From: an uncultured Bacteroidota bacterium
GTDB taxonomy: Bacteria > Bacteroidota > Bacteroidia > Flavobacteriales > Flavobacteriaceae
NCBI GenBank assembly: GCA_903889745.1
Contig: CAISYO010000201.1
Span: 1-39,806 of the forward strand
DNA: 39,806 bases
Direction of reading: 5' to 3'
Shown: one piece after another, positions 24,152-32,777 of the stretch
Numbering within the stretch: position 1 is the stretch's first letter
Layout of the letters: each line of letters starts with the position of its first letter
Notes under the pieces: model-generated
What the model was told of the DNA's origin: nothing
What the model saw: the letters and a program-made list of their open reading frames with translations, nothing else
Database searches by the model: none
Translations under genes and position numbers: made by a program

Positions 24152-25723
24152 ATGAACAATTACAATAGTAACATCACACCAAAGAAAGCAGATAAATATT
24201 TGATTAATGGGGAAATTATAACTTGGAATGGAGCCTTTAATCAGGTGTATTCAACCATATCTTCTACAGAAAAATACGCACCTACCTTCTTAGGTGAAGT
24301 TCCTGATTTAACCGAAAAAGAAGGATTAGAAGCCGTTGAAGCAGCTAATAACGCTTTTGATAATGGTCAAGGTATTTGGCCAACCATGAAAGTTAGTGAT
24401 CGCATAAAATGTGTAGAAAACTTTGCGCACCAAATGAAAGCAACTCGAACAGAGGTGGTGCATTATTTGATGTGGGAAATTGGAAAATCATTGCCCGATA
24501 GTGAAAAAGAATTTGACAGAACGGTCGATTACATTTTTGAAACTATTAAAAGTTATAAAGAATTAAATGCCAGAAACGCTCATTTTTCAAATGTTCAAGG
24601 AATTAATGCAATGATTCGCAGAAGTCCGCTTGGCGTAGTTTTATGTTTAGGTCCTTATAACTATCCATTAAACGAAACCTTTACCTTGCTTATTCCGGCA
24701 CTTATTATGGGAAATACGGTGGTATTCAAACCTGCAAAATTAGGAGTGTTACTTATTGAACCTTTATTAGAAATTTTTAACAAATCATTTCCAAAAGGAG
24801 TCATCAATATTGTTTTTGGTCGTGGAAGGGAATTAGCTGCACCAGTAATGAAATCTGGATTGGTTAGCGTATTATCATTAATTGGTAATAGCAAAGCTGC
24901 AGTGGCACTTCAAGATTTACATCCAAATAAAAATAGGTTACGTTTAATTTTAGGTTTAGAAGCTAAAAATCCTGCTATTATTTTAGCGGATGCCAATATG
25001 GATTTAACAGTTTCAGAATGTATATCGGGAAGTTTATCATTCAATGGGCAACGCTGTACTGCTTTGAAATTAATTTATGTGCATGAAGCGGTAAAAGACG
25101 AATTTTTAGAAAAGTTCTGCGAAAAAGTCGACAATCTAGTTTATGGAAATCCGTGGGAAAAAGACGTTTTTTTAACGCCACTACCCGAAAAAGAAAAACC
25201 GCAATACATAAAAGAACTCATTGATGATGCGCTGCAAAAAGGAGCTAAAATAATGAATGCCAAAGGAGGAGTCGTTACCGATAATTTCATTTATCCTGCC
25301 GTAATTTATCCTGTTGATGCTAGTATGCGCTTGTTTCATGAAGAGCAATTTGGCCCCGTCGTGCCAATAATCGCATTTAAAGATATAGCTACACCTTTGC
25401 AAAACATGTCAGATTCCAATTATGGACAACAAGTGAGTTTGTTTGGAAAAAACAGCGAAGTTATAGCACCACTGATTGACGCTTTAATTAATTTGGTATG
25501 TAGAGTCAATTTAAACAGTTCGTGCCAAAGAGGTCCTGATGTATTTCCTTTTACTGGACGAAAAGACTCTGCTGTAGGAACTTTAAGTATTCATGATGCG
25601 TTGCGTTCTTTTTCGATACGAACATTCGTAGCATCAAAAGACAATGCCTACAACAATGAAATTTTGCAAGAGCTACTGGATAGTAAAAAATGTAATTTTA
25701 TCAACACTGATTATATTCTATAA
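24152..25723 (+). CDS. gapN: Non-phosphorylating NADP-dependent glyceraldehyde-3-phosphate dehydrogenase (GapN type aldehyde dehydrogenase)
   Basis: 523 residues of the aldehyde dehydrogenase fold. Catalytic residues are present: N170 in GPYNYPLNE, the base E270 in GLEAKNPA and the nucleophile C302 in [10 protein letters not shown]. The cofactor loop VFKPAK and the C-terminal [10 protein letters not shown] and [18 protein letters not shown] blocks match GapN-like enzymes. These oxidise glyceraldehyde-3-phosphate directly to 3-phosphoglycerate while making NADPH. The EAKNPA form and the RCTALK site favour GapN over general aldehyde dehydrogenases, but substrate use cannot be proved from sequence. 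It is a single-gene unit with a clear terminator. Confidence 0.88.
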   Translation: MNNYNSNITPKKADKYLINGEIITWNGAFNQVYSTISSTEKYAPTFLGEVPDLTEKEGLEAVEAANNAFDNGQGIWPTMKVSDRIKCVENFAHQMKATRTEVVHYLMWEIGKSLPDSEKEFDRTVDYIFETIKSYKELNARNAHFSNVQGINAMIRRSPLGVVLCLGPYNYPLNETFTLLIPALIMGNTVVFKPAKLGVLLIEPLLEIFNKSFPKGVINIVFGRGRELAAPVMKSGLVSVLSLIGNSKAAVALQDLHPNKNRLRLILGLEAKNPAIILADANMDLTVSECISGSLSFNGQRCTALKLIYVHEAVKDEFLEKFCEKVDNLVYGNPWEKDVFLTPLPEKEKPQYIKELIDDALQKGAKIMNAKGGVVTDNFIYPAVIYPVDASMRLFHEEQFGPVVPIIAFKDIATPLQNMSDSNYGQQVSLFGKNSEVIAPLIDALINLVCRVNLNSSCQRGPDVFPFTGRKDSAVGTLSIHDALRSFSIRTFVASKDNAYNNEILQELLDSKKCNFINTDYIL

Positions 25724-25740
25724 ACAGTATGAAACACAAA

Positions 25741-25772
25741 AAACATGAGATTCTTTATCTCATGTTTTTTTA
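25741..25772 (+). terminator. Intrinsic terminator after gapN
   Basis: AAACATGAGA and TCTCATGTTT form a perfect 10-bp stem (25741-25750, 25758-25767) with a 7-nt loop, followed by Ts. It begins 17 nt after the stop codon. Confidence 0.9.
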
Positions 25773-25807
25773 TGCTTACTACATAACGTATTTTAAAGAT
25801 CTGAAGT

Positions 25808-25954
25808 TTATTTCTTCTTACTCTCTTCCTTGATGTCTACTTTAGGATAATTTTCTTCCTTTTGCTTTTTACCCGAATAATAAATATTCCAATTGGTTAA
25901 ATAAACATAAGCAAGAAAAATGATTCCACCTATGATAAAAAAGCCTATACTCAT
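25808..25954 (-). CDS. 48-residue single-span membrane protein
   Basis: ATG at 25954 and TAA at 25810-25808. The N-terminus (MSIGFFIIGGIIFLAYVYL) is one membrane span, followed by a charged, Lys/Glu-rich tail (KKQKEEN...KVDIKEESKKK). Its ATG overlaps the TGA of the upstream 56-residue gene (ATGA), a classic sign of coupled translation. I do not recognise the family. The coupling and the soluble-tail/membrane-span layout argue for a real gene. Confidence 0.62.
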   Translation of the reverse strand: MSIGFFIIGGIIFLAYVYLTNWNIYYSGKKQKEENYPKVDIKEESKKK

Positions 25955-26121
25955 GTCGTTCTTCTTTGACGGATTGCTATTGCGAATAATAAAATGGTTC
26001 CTGGCCAGTGTGCAGAATACAAGGCTTCATCATAATTTCCGAATAAAGCCAATGAAATTGAATACAACATGCAAATGAAGGCTAGAATAATGGGATACCA
26101 TTTCAAAATAAATAATTTCAT
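25951..26121 (-). CDS. 56-residue two-span membrane protein
   Basis: ATG at 26121 and TGA at 25953-25951. Two hydrophobic segments (YPIILAFICMLYSISLALFG and GTILLFAIAI) are joined by a short polar loop with NYDEALYSAHWPG. The protein ends in a basic RQRRTT tail. It overlaps the next small gene by 4 nt (ATGA). The pair fills most of the spacer between the gapN terminator and the DUF6150 gene. I do not recognise the family. It lies on the strand opposite to both neighbours, so it is not a leader of either. Confidence 0.62.
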   Translation of the reverse strand: MKLFILKWYPIILAFICMLYSISLALFGNYDEALYSAHWPGTILLFAIAIRQRRTT

Positions 26122-26402
26122 ACTTTTTTTATTAATTAATTTTTAATAACACTCTAATTTTAGTAAAAATTTTTTTAATATTCAAAGAATATACGCAAAG
26201 TTTACACAATATTAATTTTCAATTCATAAAATGGAAGGGAATATATGCTGAAAAAATATAATTGAATACCAACCAACCATAACCATCTCTTTGATCTAAG
26301 CGTAATAAAAGACTTTTCGTTTCAATGCGCTAAATGAAATGACGGAGGAGGGGGAAATCAAAAATGGAACGGTTTTTGTAAATTTAATTAAAACTAATTG
26401 AT

Positions 26403-26735
26403 ATGAAATATATTTTAATTATTGCGTTTGTATGTGTAAGTAGCTTCGCAAATGCTCAAAAAGTGTTTAGTACGCAATATGCGAACCAAGCAGAAATTAA
26501 AGTTTTTGTGGTGAAATATGAAAACCAAGCGGACTTAAAAGTCTTTAAGGTGAAGTATGAAAACCAAGTGGGTGAGAATAATGGTAAGTGGTTTTTTTCT
26601 ACATATGAAAACCAGGCGAAAAAGAAAATTCATTTTGTGGATTACGAAAATCAAGCGGATTTAAAAATTTTCTTTGTAGCCTATGAAAATCAAGCAGGTT
26701 GGAGAAACAATGAAAAGAAGTATTTGATGTATTAG
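26403..26735 (+). CDS. Secreted DUF6150-type repeat protein
   Basis: 110 residues. A signal peptide (MKYILIIAFVCVSSFANAQ) is followed by six repeats of about 13 residues of the form V-F-x-V-x-Y-E-N-Q-A-D-L-K, from about residue 20 to 96. The third repeat is longer (VGENNGK). The protein ends WRNNEKKYLMY, a tail typical of the DUF6150 proteins that I recall from Bacteroidota. The repeats alternate hydrophobic and polar residues and probably build beta strands in a small sheet or solenoid. Exported, function unknown. The 39-nt DNA repeats are partly conserved. The likely promoter is a near-match (TAAATTTA, about 26380). Confidence 0.85.
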   Translation: MKYILIIAFVCVSSFANAQKVFSTQYANQAEIKVFVVKYENQADLKVFKVKYENQVGENNGKWFFSTYENQAKKKIHFVDYENQADLKIFFVAYENQAGWRNNEKKYLMY

Positions 26736-26742
26736 GGGTTTA

Positions 26743-26762
26743 GATAATTGATAATTGATAAT
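26743..26762. repeat. GATAATT heptamer triplet
   Basis: GATAATT, GATAATT, GATAAT in exact 7-nt phase, between the converging DUF6150 and bestrophin genes. Confidence 0.7.
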
Positions 26763-26767
26763 AGAAA

Positions 26768-27631
26768 TTATAAAATTTCTTCGACGTGTTTTTTAATGTT
26801 GGAAGCGATTTTTGTCATGGGTAGGTCGTTTGCATCACCTCCGAATGGATCCTCAATTTCTTCGGCAATGAGTTCTAAACTGGCTAAAACATAGAAAATG
26901 AAAATAACCACCGGAATTACGTAATAGCCTAAGCTGAATACAAATCCAAACGGTAAAGTCATCACAAAAAAGAAAATGAATTTTTTAATAAATGAGCTAT
27001 ACGAGTAGGGTATAGGTGTATTTTTTATTCGTTCGCAAGCACCACATATATCGGTAAACGATTGTAATTCGGCATTGATTAGATAACACTGATCGCCTGT
27101 AATTTTTCCTGATTTATACAAATCAGTTACTTTTTGAAATAACATTTTTGCCACTTGGTTCGGACGGTGTTTGTGATGATCTATTTCTAAATCTAGTCCT
27201 TCAAATAACATTTGGCTTACTTCTTCATTGAGTAAATGTTTTGAAAGTACGGAAGAATAGGCAGGAATCACTTTTCTGAAATAAGTTCTGTCGTTTTCCT
27301 CTTTTAAATAAGTTGATAGTTTGAGCGCTAAGTTGCGGCTGTTGTTTACTAATCCTCCCCATAGTTTACGTCCTTCCCACCAACGATCGTAGGCGGTATT
27401 GGTGCGATAAGCTAAAAGCAACGACAATACAAACCCTACAGTTGTATGCATTACCGTTAGGTTTTTTACGTGGCTGTTTTCGGAAAGTTTCCAATATTCG
27501 AGTTCTAAATAGGCAATGCCCGCTGCATAAAGGCCAATAAAGATCATCATTGGAATCAATTGTCTGAAGGTATCCGATTTGTGGAAACGAAAAATAAAGG
27601 TAATCCAGTCTTTAGGGTTGTATTGTATCAT
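26768..27631 (-). CDS. Bestrophin family ion channel
   Basis: 287 residues, the usual bacterial bestrophin length. The first membrane region and the AYDRWWEGRKLWGGLVNNSRNLA block are diagnostic. The neck and late membrane segments (FFVMTLPFGFVFSLGYYVIPVVIFIFYVLASLELIAEEIEDPFGGDANDLPM) contain the conserved EIEDPFGxDxNDLP loop. Bacterial bestrophins form pentameric channels, which for the known Klebsiella protein conduct cations. Ion choice here is unknown. It starts 23 nt after recG and is probably co-transcribed with it. Confidence 0.95.
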   Translation of the reverse strand: MIQYNPKDWITFIFRFHKSDTFRQLIPMMIFIGLYAAGIAYLELEYWKLSENSHVKNLTVMHTTVGFVLSLLLAYRTNTAYDRWWEGRKLWGGLVNNSRNLALKLSTYLKEENDRTYFRKVIPAYSSVLSKHLLNEEVSQMLFEGLDLEIDHHKHRPNQVAKMLFQKVTDLYKSGKITGDQCYLINAELQSFTDICGACERIKNTPIPYSYSSFIKKFIFFFVMTLPFGFVFSLGYYVIPVVIFIFYVLASLELIAEEIEDPFGGDANDLPMTKIASNIKKHVEEIL

Positions 27632-27653
27632 TTTTGTTTATTTTTTTATGGTT

Positions 27654-29756
27654 TTAGCTAATGTAATTCCAAATGGTTTTCTTTTTACTGATTTCAATAA
27701 AAGCTTCTCTTAATTTGCTATGTTGTGGTTTTTCCATTGGGGCATCGTCTTTTAATAATTTTATGGCATGGTATCTTGCCAATTGTAAGATGTCTTTGTC
27801 TTTGACTAAATCGGCAATTTGCAGGTTCAAAACGCCGCTTTGTTGTTTTCCCATAATATCGCCAGGTCCTCGTAGTTTTAAATCGACTTCCGATATTTCA
27901 AAGCCATCATTGGTACGTACCATGGTTTCCATTCTAATTTTGCTGTCGTTGCTGAGTTTATGACTGGTAATTAGAATGCAATAACTCTGTTCGGCGCCAC
28001 GACCTACACGACCTCGTAACTGATGCAATTGGGAAAGCCCAAAGCGCTCTGCACTTTCTATGATCATTACAGAAGCATTAGGAATGTTTACACCTACTTC
28101 AATAACCGTTGTGGCAACCATAATGTTTGTTTTACCAGCTGCAAATCGACGCATTTCTTCGTCTTTGTCGGCAGGTTTCATTTTTCCGTGTAAAATGGAA
28201 ATCGAATATTGCGGTAGCGGAAAATCGCGAGAAATACTTTCGTATCCGTCCATTAAATCTTTGTAATCCATTTTCTCCGATTCTTGAATTAATGGGTATA
28301 CTATGTAGATTTGGCGACCTTTTGCAATTTCATCTTTTATGAATTTCCATACTTGTAGTCGATTGGAATCGTAGCGATGAACGGTTTGAATGGGTTTTCT
28401 ACCAGGTGGCAATTCATCAATCACTGAAATATCAAGGTCACCATATAAACTCATGGCTAAGGTTCGTGGAATAGGTGTTGCGGTCATGACCAAAACATGA
28501 GGTGGGATAGCGGCTTTTCTCCACAATTTACTTCTTTGCTCGACACCAAAACGATGCTGTTCATCTATAACGGCTAAGCCTAAATTATGGAATTGCACTT
28601 TATCTTCTAATAATGCATGGGTACCAATAATGATGTCTAAACTCCCGTTTTCGAGTGCTTCATGTATGATTTTTCTATCTGAAGTTTTAGTTGAACCAGT
28701 TAGTATTTTTATGTTAATATTCAGTTCTTTAGCTAATTCTGAAATTCCGTTAAAATGTTGGTTGGCTAATATTTCCGTAGGTGCCATTAAGCAACTTTGA
28801 AAACCGTTATCTTTTGCTAAAAGCATGCACATTAACGCTACTATGGTTTTTCCTGAACCTACATCGCCTTGCAGTAATCGATTCATTTGAGCATTTCTTC
28901 CTAAATCGTTTCTAATTTCTTTTAGCACACGTTTTTGCGCATTAGTTAACTCAAACGGCAAATGATTGGTATAAAAATCAGTAAAGTTATCGCCTACTTT
29001 TTCAAACGGCATTCCTTTGATTTTATGTTTGCGAATGAGATTTTTAGTAATGAGTTGCAATTGAATAAAAAACAATTCTTCAAACTTCAATCTAAATTGT
29101 GCTTTCGCTAATAGGTCTTGACTTTTTGGGAAATGAATATTAAATAAAGCGGCATTTTTTGGAATTAACTTTAATTCGTCTAAAAGATAGTTCGGTAAGT
29201 TTTCAGAAAACAAAGCCTGCGTTTCCACAAACAATTGCTGCATTATTTTATTGATGACTTTATTTGAGATGCCTTTATTGGCTAGCTTTTCGGTACTTGG
29301 ATACACGGGTTGCATGGCAGAACGAAGACTAGCTTTATGTTCGTCTAACAGTTCCATTTCGGGATGTGCCATGTTATAAGTAGCACCAAATTGCGTTACT
29401 TTTCCAAAAATCACATACGGAACATTGATTTTAATGCTGTCTCGAATCCATTTTTGACCTTGAAACCATACGAGTTCCATTTGCCCTGTATCATCTATGA
29501 AAGTAGCGACTAATCGTGAACGTCCTTTACCTTGTTCAACTGTTTTGATATTAATGATTTTACCCACAACTTGCACTTCCGAATTACTGTTTTGGAGTTC
29601 GTTTATCTTGTAATAACGGGTTCGGTCAATGTATCTGTTTGGAAATAAATGCAATAAATCGGCATACTTATGAATGCCTAACTCTTTACGCAACAGATCA
29701 CCACGTTGGGGGCCAACGCCTTTGAGGTATTCTATGGGAGTTTCGAGTAGGCTCAT
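27654..29756 (-). CDS. recG: ATP-dependent DNA helicase RecG
   Basis: 700 residues, the normal RecG size. It remodels stalled forks and Holliday junctions in recombination and repair. The N-terminal wedge/OB domain begins MSLLETPIEYLKGVGPQRGDLLRKELG (the helix-hairpin-helix-like start of RecG). The helicase core has Walker A LQGDVGSGKT, motif II VIDEQHRFGVEQR, motif III ATPIPRTLAMSLYGDLDISVIDELP and motif VI QLRGRVGRG. The C-terminus has the family block VDLKLRGPGDIMGKQQSG. All key residues are intact. Upstream lies a word-repeat spacer, and bestrophin follows in the same direction. Confidence 0.97.
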   Translation of the reverse strand: MSLLETPIEYLKGVGPQRGDLLRKELGIHKYADLLHLFPNRYIDRTRYYKINELQNSNSEVQVVGKIINIKTVEQGKGRSRLVATFIDDTGQMELVWFQGQKWIRDSIKINVPYVIFGKVTQFGATYNMAHPEMELLDEHKASLRSAMQPVYPSTEKLANKGISNKVINKIMQQLFVETQALFSENLPNYLLDELKLIPKNAALFNIHFPKSQDLLAKAQFRLKFEELFFIQLQLITKNLIRKHKIKGMPFEKVGDNFTDFYTNHLPFELTNAQKRVLKEIRNDLGRNAQMNRLLQGDVGSGKTIVALMCMLLAKDNGFQSCLMAPTEILANQHFNGISELAKELNINIKILTGSTKTSDRKIIHEALENGSLDIIIGTHALLEDKVQFHNLGLAVIDEQHRFGVEQRSKLWRKAAIPPHVLVMTATPIPRTLAMSLYGDLDISVIDELPPGRKPIQTVHRYDSNRLQVWKFIKDEIAKGRQIYIVYPLIQESEKMDYKDLMDGYESISRDFPLPQYSISILHGKMKPADKDEEMRRFAAGKTNIMVATTVIEVGVNIPNASVMIIESAERFGLSQLHQLRGRVGRGAEQSYCILITSHKLSNDSKIRMETMVRTNDGFEISEVDLKLRGPGDIMGKQQSGVLNLQIADLVKDKDILQLARYHAIKLLKDDAPMEKPQHSKLREAFIEISKKKTIWNYIS

Positions 29757-29757
29757 G

Positions 29758-29915
29758 TTTAGTATTCAGTGTTCAGTTTTTAACATTTTTTTGAAACACA
29801 TAGTCACATCAGTAATACTAACTGTAGATTTAGAGCGTTTCACTTTTCAGAGTTAACATAGCAAATCTGTGTGAATCCGATAAATCTGTGTCATCTGTGT
29901 TCTAAAACCAAAAGC
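29758..29915. repeat. Word repeats: ATTCAGT heptamers, ACACATAGTCACAT, AATCTGTGTC decamers
   Basis: ATTCAGT, GTTCAGT (29762-29775 region) directly precede the recG start. ACACATAGTCACAT follows. AAATCTGTGTGAATCCG, TAAATCTGTGTCATCTGTGTTC (29863-29902) repeat at roughly a 10-nt step. The spacer separates the divergent recG and M1 peptidase genes. Confidence 0.7.
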
Positions 29916-29966
29916 GAAGATACTAGATAATTTGTTAATTTAGAAACGCAAAAAATTGAAAATGTT

Positions 29967-29974
29967 TATATTCG
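29967..29974 (+). promoter_or_regulatory. Variant -7 element (TATATTCG) for the M1 peptidase
   Basis: TATATTCG differs from TAnnTTTG by one base (C for T) and lies 16 nt before the ATG at 29990. No suitable TTG was found upstream. Confidence 0.3.
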
Positions 29975-29989
29975 TGCCAAATTAAATCC

Positions 29990-32062
29990 ATGAAGATGTT
30001 TCGTATACTTTTGGTCTTGTTTTTTATTCCTTTAACTTTTGCCCAACAAATTGATAAAGTTGATTTTTTGAAATGTGATGCATTAGTACTTCCCAACGCT
30101 TCTGACAAATCAATTTCTGGAACCATTACTTATGAATTTAAAGTAAAGAAAGCAATTGACACCATTAAAATTGATGCTAAGAATATGAGTTTTACCGATG
30201 TTATGATAAATGGAATACAAGTTGCATTTAAAAATAACTCTAAAGAGTTGGTTCTATATGAAGGCTTTAAAAAAGGTAAAAACAAATTAACGTTTCAATA
30301 CAACGCAAAACCCAAGCAAACGCTCTATTTTACAGGAACGGATGATAATTATCAAATTTGGACTCAAGGCCAAGGCAAATACACCAGTCATTGGTTGCCT
30401 AGTTTTGATGATGTGAATGAAAAAGTTGTTTTTAATTTATCGATTAAATTTCAAAATGGATATAATGTAATTTCAAATGGTGTTTTTAAAAATGTAAATC
30501 ATAAACGAAATGGTTATGAAAATGGTTTTTCGACATACAATTTTCAAATGCAACAACCCATGTCGTCATATTTAGTAATGTTTGCGATTGGTAAATTCGA
30601 AAAACAAACTGCAACCACTAAATATGGAACGCCTTTAGAATTCTATTTGGACAAAAATGATTATTTAAAATTTGAACCTACGTATCGCTATTCTAAAGAA
30701 CTATTCGATTATTTGGAACAAGAAATAGGCGTGAAGTATCCTTGGGGTATTTACCGTCAGGTTCCGGTTCGCGATTTTTTATATGCGGGTATGGAAAATA
30801 CGACTTCGACTATTTTCTCTCAAGATTTTGTGGTGGATAGTATAGGTTTTAATGATCGAAATTATGTCAATGTCAATGCACATGAGTTGGCCCATCAATG
30901 GTTTGGTAATTTTATTACGGCGCAATCAGGAAAACACCATTGGTTGCAGGAAGGTTTTGCTACTTATTATGCGTTATTAGCTGAACGTCATTTGTTTGGT
31001 GATGATTATTTTTATGAGAAATTAAATGAGTATGCTGAACAATTAATCCGAGTTTCCAAAACCGATACGATACCTGTGATGAACGAAAAAGCAAGTTCGT
31101 TATCGTTTTACAAAAAAGGGGCTTGGGCGTTGCATGTGTTACGAGAAGATATAGGGGTGAAGCTATTCCAAAAAGCGGTTAAAAAGTATTTGAAGAAATA
31201 CCAATATAAAAACGTGAATACCGATGATTTCTTGAGAATTGTAAAAGAAATTTCGGGTTATGATATAGATAATTTTAAAAAGGTTTGGTTAGAAACGGCA
31301 GGATTTGATCGTACTTTGGCTCAAAAGTACTTGAATAAAAATAACTTTATTCAAGATTTTTCAACGCTCAGAAAAAGTAAAAAGTCCTTATCTGAATTAG
31401 TAGCAATAATGCAATCTGATGCCTATTATCCGATTAAGCAATATGTGGTTTTCCAAACTCAAAGTTTACCTTATGAGGAACGTAAAATACTATTGGATGC
31501 CGCATTAGCTACAAACTCTATTCCTGTAAGACAAATGGTAGCCGAGACAATGCAAGTCATACCACCCGATTTTAAAGCGGCTTATGAATCGTTATTATTA
31601 GACGATTCCTATATAACTAAAGAGATTGCACTCAATCATTTGTGTGATAATTTTCCAGAGGAGCGCTTACGTTATTTAGAACAAACTAAAGAAATTGTGG
31701 GAAATAACGATATGAGTTTTCGATTGAATTGGTTGGCATTAGCCATTAATTCTGAAAATGTTTCTAAGCAAGTCAAAATTCCATCCTATAATCAACTAGT
31801 AGATTTTGCTTCAGATAAATACGAAAGTTCGGTCAGACAAAATGCGTTAGAATTGTTATTACAACTCAATCCAAATGATGAACAAGTGATTGAATTGTTG
31901 TTCAAAGCTACGGTACATCACAAATGGCAGTTTACTAAATTTTGTAGAGATACTATTCGAGAAAATATAAAAAACACAGCATTTAGAAGTCGAGTTGAAG
32001 AGTTGTCCAAAACGGCTGATGAAAATAGGGCTGCTTTGTATATGAAGTTTTTAAAAGAGTAA
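29990..32062 (+). CDS. M1 family zinc metallopeptidase (aminopeptidase N-like)
   Basis: 690 residues. A signal peptide (MFRILLVLFFIPLTFAQ) directs it to the periplasm or outside. An N-terminal beta domain contains the substrate N-terminus site GMEN at 267-270. The zinc site HELAH is at 298-302, with the third ligand E321 in WLQEGFATYY. A C-terminal HEAT-like helical region (about 440-690) follows and shows no sorting domain. M1 enzymes cut N-terminal residues from peptides, so this one probably supports peptide use in the cell envelope. Catalytic residues are complete. The start could also be the third codon (ATG, MFRIL). It stands alone between a word-repeat spacer and a converging gene. Confidence 0.95.
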   Translation: MKMFRILLVLFFIPLTFAQQIDKVDFLKCDALVLPNASDKSISGTITYEFKVKKAIDTIKIDAKNMSFTDVMINGIQVAFKNNSKELVLYEGFKKGKNKLTFQYNAKPKQTLYFTGTDDNYQIWTQGQGKYTSHWLPSFDDVNEKVVFNLSIKFQNGYNVISNGVFKNVNHKRNGYENGFSTYNFQMQQPMSSYLVMFAIGKFEKQTATTKYGTPLEFYLDKNDYLKFEPTYRYSKELFDYLEQEIGVKYPWGIYRQVPVRDFLYAGMENTTSTIFSQDFVVDSIGFNDRNYVNVNAHELAHQWFGNFITAQSGKHHWLQEGFATYYALLAERHLFGDDYFYEKLNEYAEQLIRVSKTDTIPVMNEKASSLSFYKKGAWALHVLREDIGVKLFQKAVKKYLKKYQYKNVNTDDFLRIVKEISGYDIDNFKKVWLETAGFDRTLAQKYLNKNNFIQDFSTLRKSKKSLSELVAIMQSDAYYPIKQYVVFQTQSLPYEERKILLDAALATNSIPVRQMVAETMQVIPPDFKAAYESLLLDDSYITKEIALNHLCDNFPEERLRYLEQTKEIVGNNDMSFRLNWLALAINSENVSKQVKIPSYNQLVDFASDKYESSVRQNALELLLQLNPNDEQVIELLFKATVHHKWQFTKFCRDTIRENIKNTAFRSRVEELSKTADENRAALYMKFLKE

Positions 32063-32081
32063 AGTTATTAAACACAGATTT

Positions 32082-32606
32082 CTAAAAAACCCTTTTTAAT
32101 TCTTCTTTAATAAAACTGATTGCGATAGCACTTGGGGCTTCAACTTCTGTTAATTCAAGCATGATGGCTTCTCTCATTTTATCGGCATCGGCCACTTCTT
32201 CTCTTAGTGCCTGTTTTCTGATCATTTGTATGGTACTGTTTTTTGCTTTTAAGATAATATGCCACGTTTCAGCAGTAAGGTATATTTGTTGCGATAAGTT
32301 ATGTTCAAATTCAGTTTGAATCTGATGCGTTAATAAAGTAGCATAATCGTCTTTGCTTTTTCCTATTGGCGCCACACGCAATAATAAATGAGTAGGATTG
32401 ATGCGTTCTAACAATAATACTATTCGTTCATAGGCTTGCAAGCGAATGGGTAGTGCTTGCTTTTGATTTTCTCTTAGCAATTCAAACTTGCGTTTGCTTT
32501 CTTCACTGTTATAGAATTTTTGCATCATTACAAAAGCTACTCCTCCAGTAATTAAAGCTGGTAAGGTATAAGCTGCTATTTCAAGTAATTTATCTTCGAT
32601 GATCAT
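32082..32606 (-). CDS. Conserved membrane-anchored protein (DUF7935-like)
   Basis: 174 residues. The N-terminus has one hydrophobic span (IAAYTLPALITGGVAFVMMQKFY, about 11-33). A basic, amphipathic helical cytoplasmic region follows (SKRKFELLRENQKQALPIRLQAYERIVLLLERINPTHLLLRV). The remainder is helical and charged. This arrangement matches a conserved Bacteroidota family that I recall as DUF7935, with no known function. It ends 20 nt from the converging M1 peptidase stop, and no terminator hairpin lies between them. Confidence 0.72.
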   Translation of the reverse strand: MIIEDKLLEIAAYTLPALITGGVAFVMMQKFYNSEESKRKFELLRENQKQALPIRLQAYERIVLLLERINPTHLLLRVAPIGKSKDDYATLLTHQIQTEFEHNLSQQIYLTAETWHIILKAKNSTIQMIRKQALREEVADADKMREAIMLELTEVEAPSAIAISFIKEELKRVF

Positions 32607-32710
32607 TTTAAATACGATTTAAATATATTGCAAATTAAGAGTAAAAAAATTAAATATCAAATTAGTACAAAGGTAGTTTGTATTCTTGTTCTAATGGTTA
32701 ATAACTTCTT

Positions 32711-32741
32711 TTGTAATAACCCCTTTCATAATGTATTTTTG
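32711..32741 (+). promoter_or_regulatory. Bacteroidota promoter for the UvrD helicase gene
   Basis: TTG at 32711-32713 and TATTTTTG at 32734-32741 are 20 nt apart, matching TTG-N(17-23)-TAnnTTTG. The gene starts 28-37 nt downstream, depending on which ATG is used. Confidence 0.65.
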
Positions 32742-32777
32742 TAAAATAGATTAAATCACCTATTGACTATGAAAGAA

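Noticed and set aside
26339..26401. 20-codon ORF ending just before the DUF6150 start
   Set aside because: It spans the probable promoter of that gene, and its sequence (MTEEGEIKNGTVFVNLIKTN) shows no signal or regulatory peptide features.
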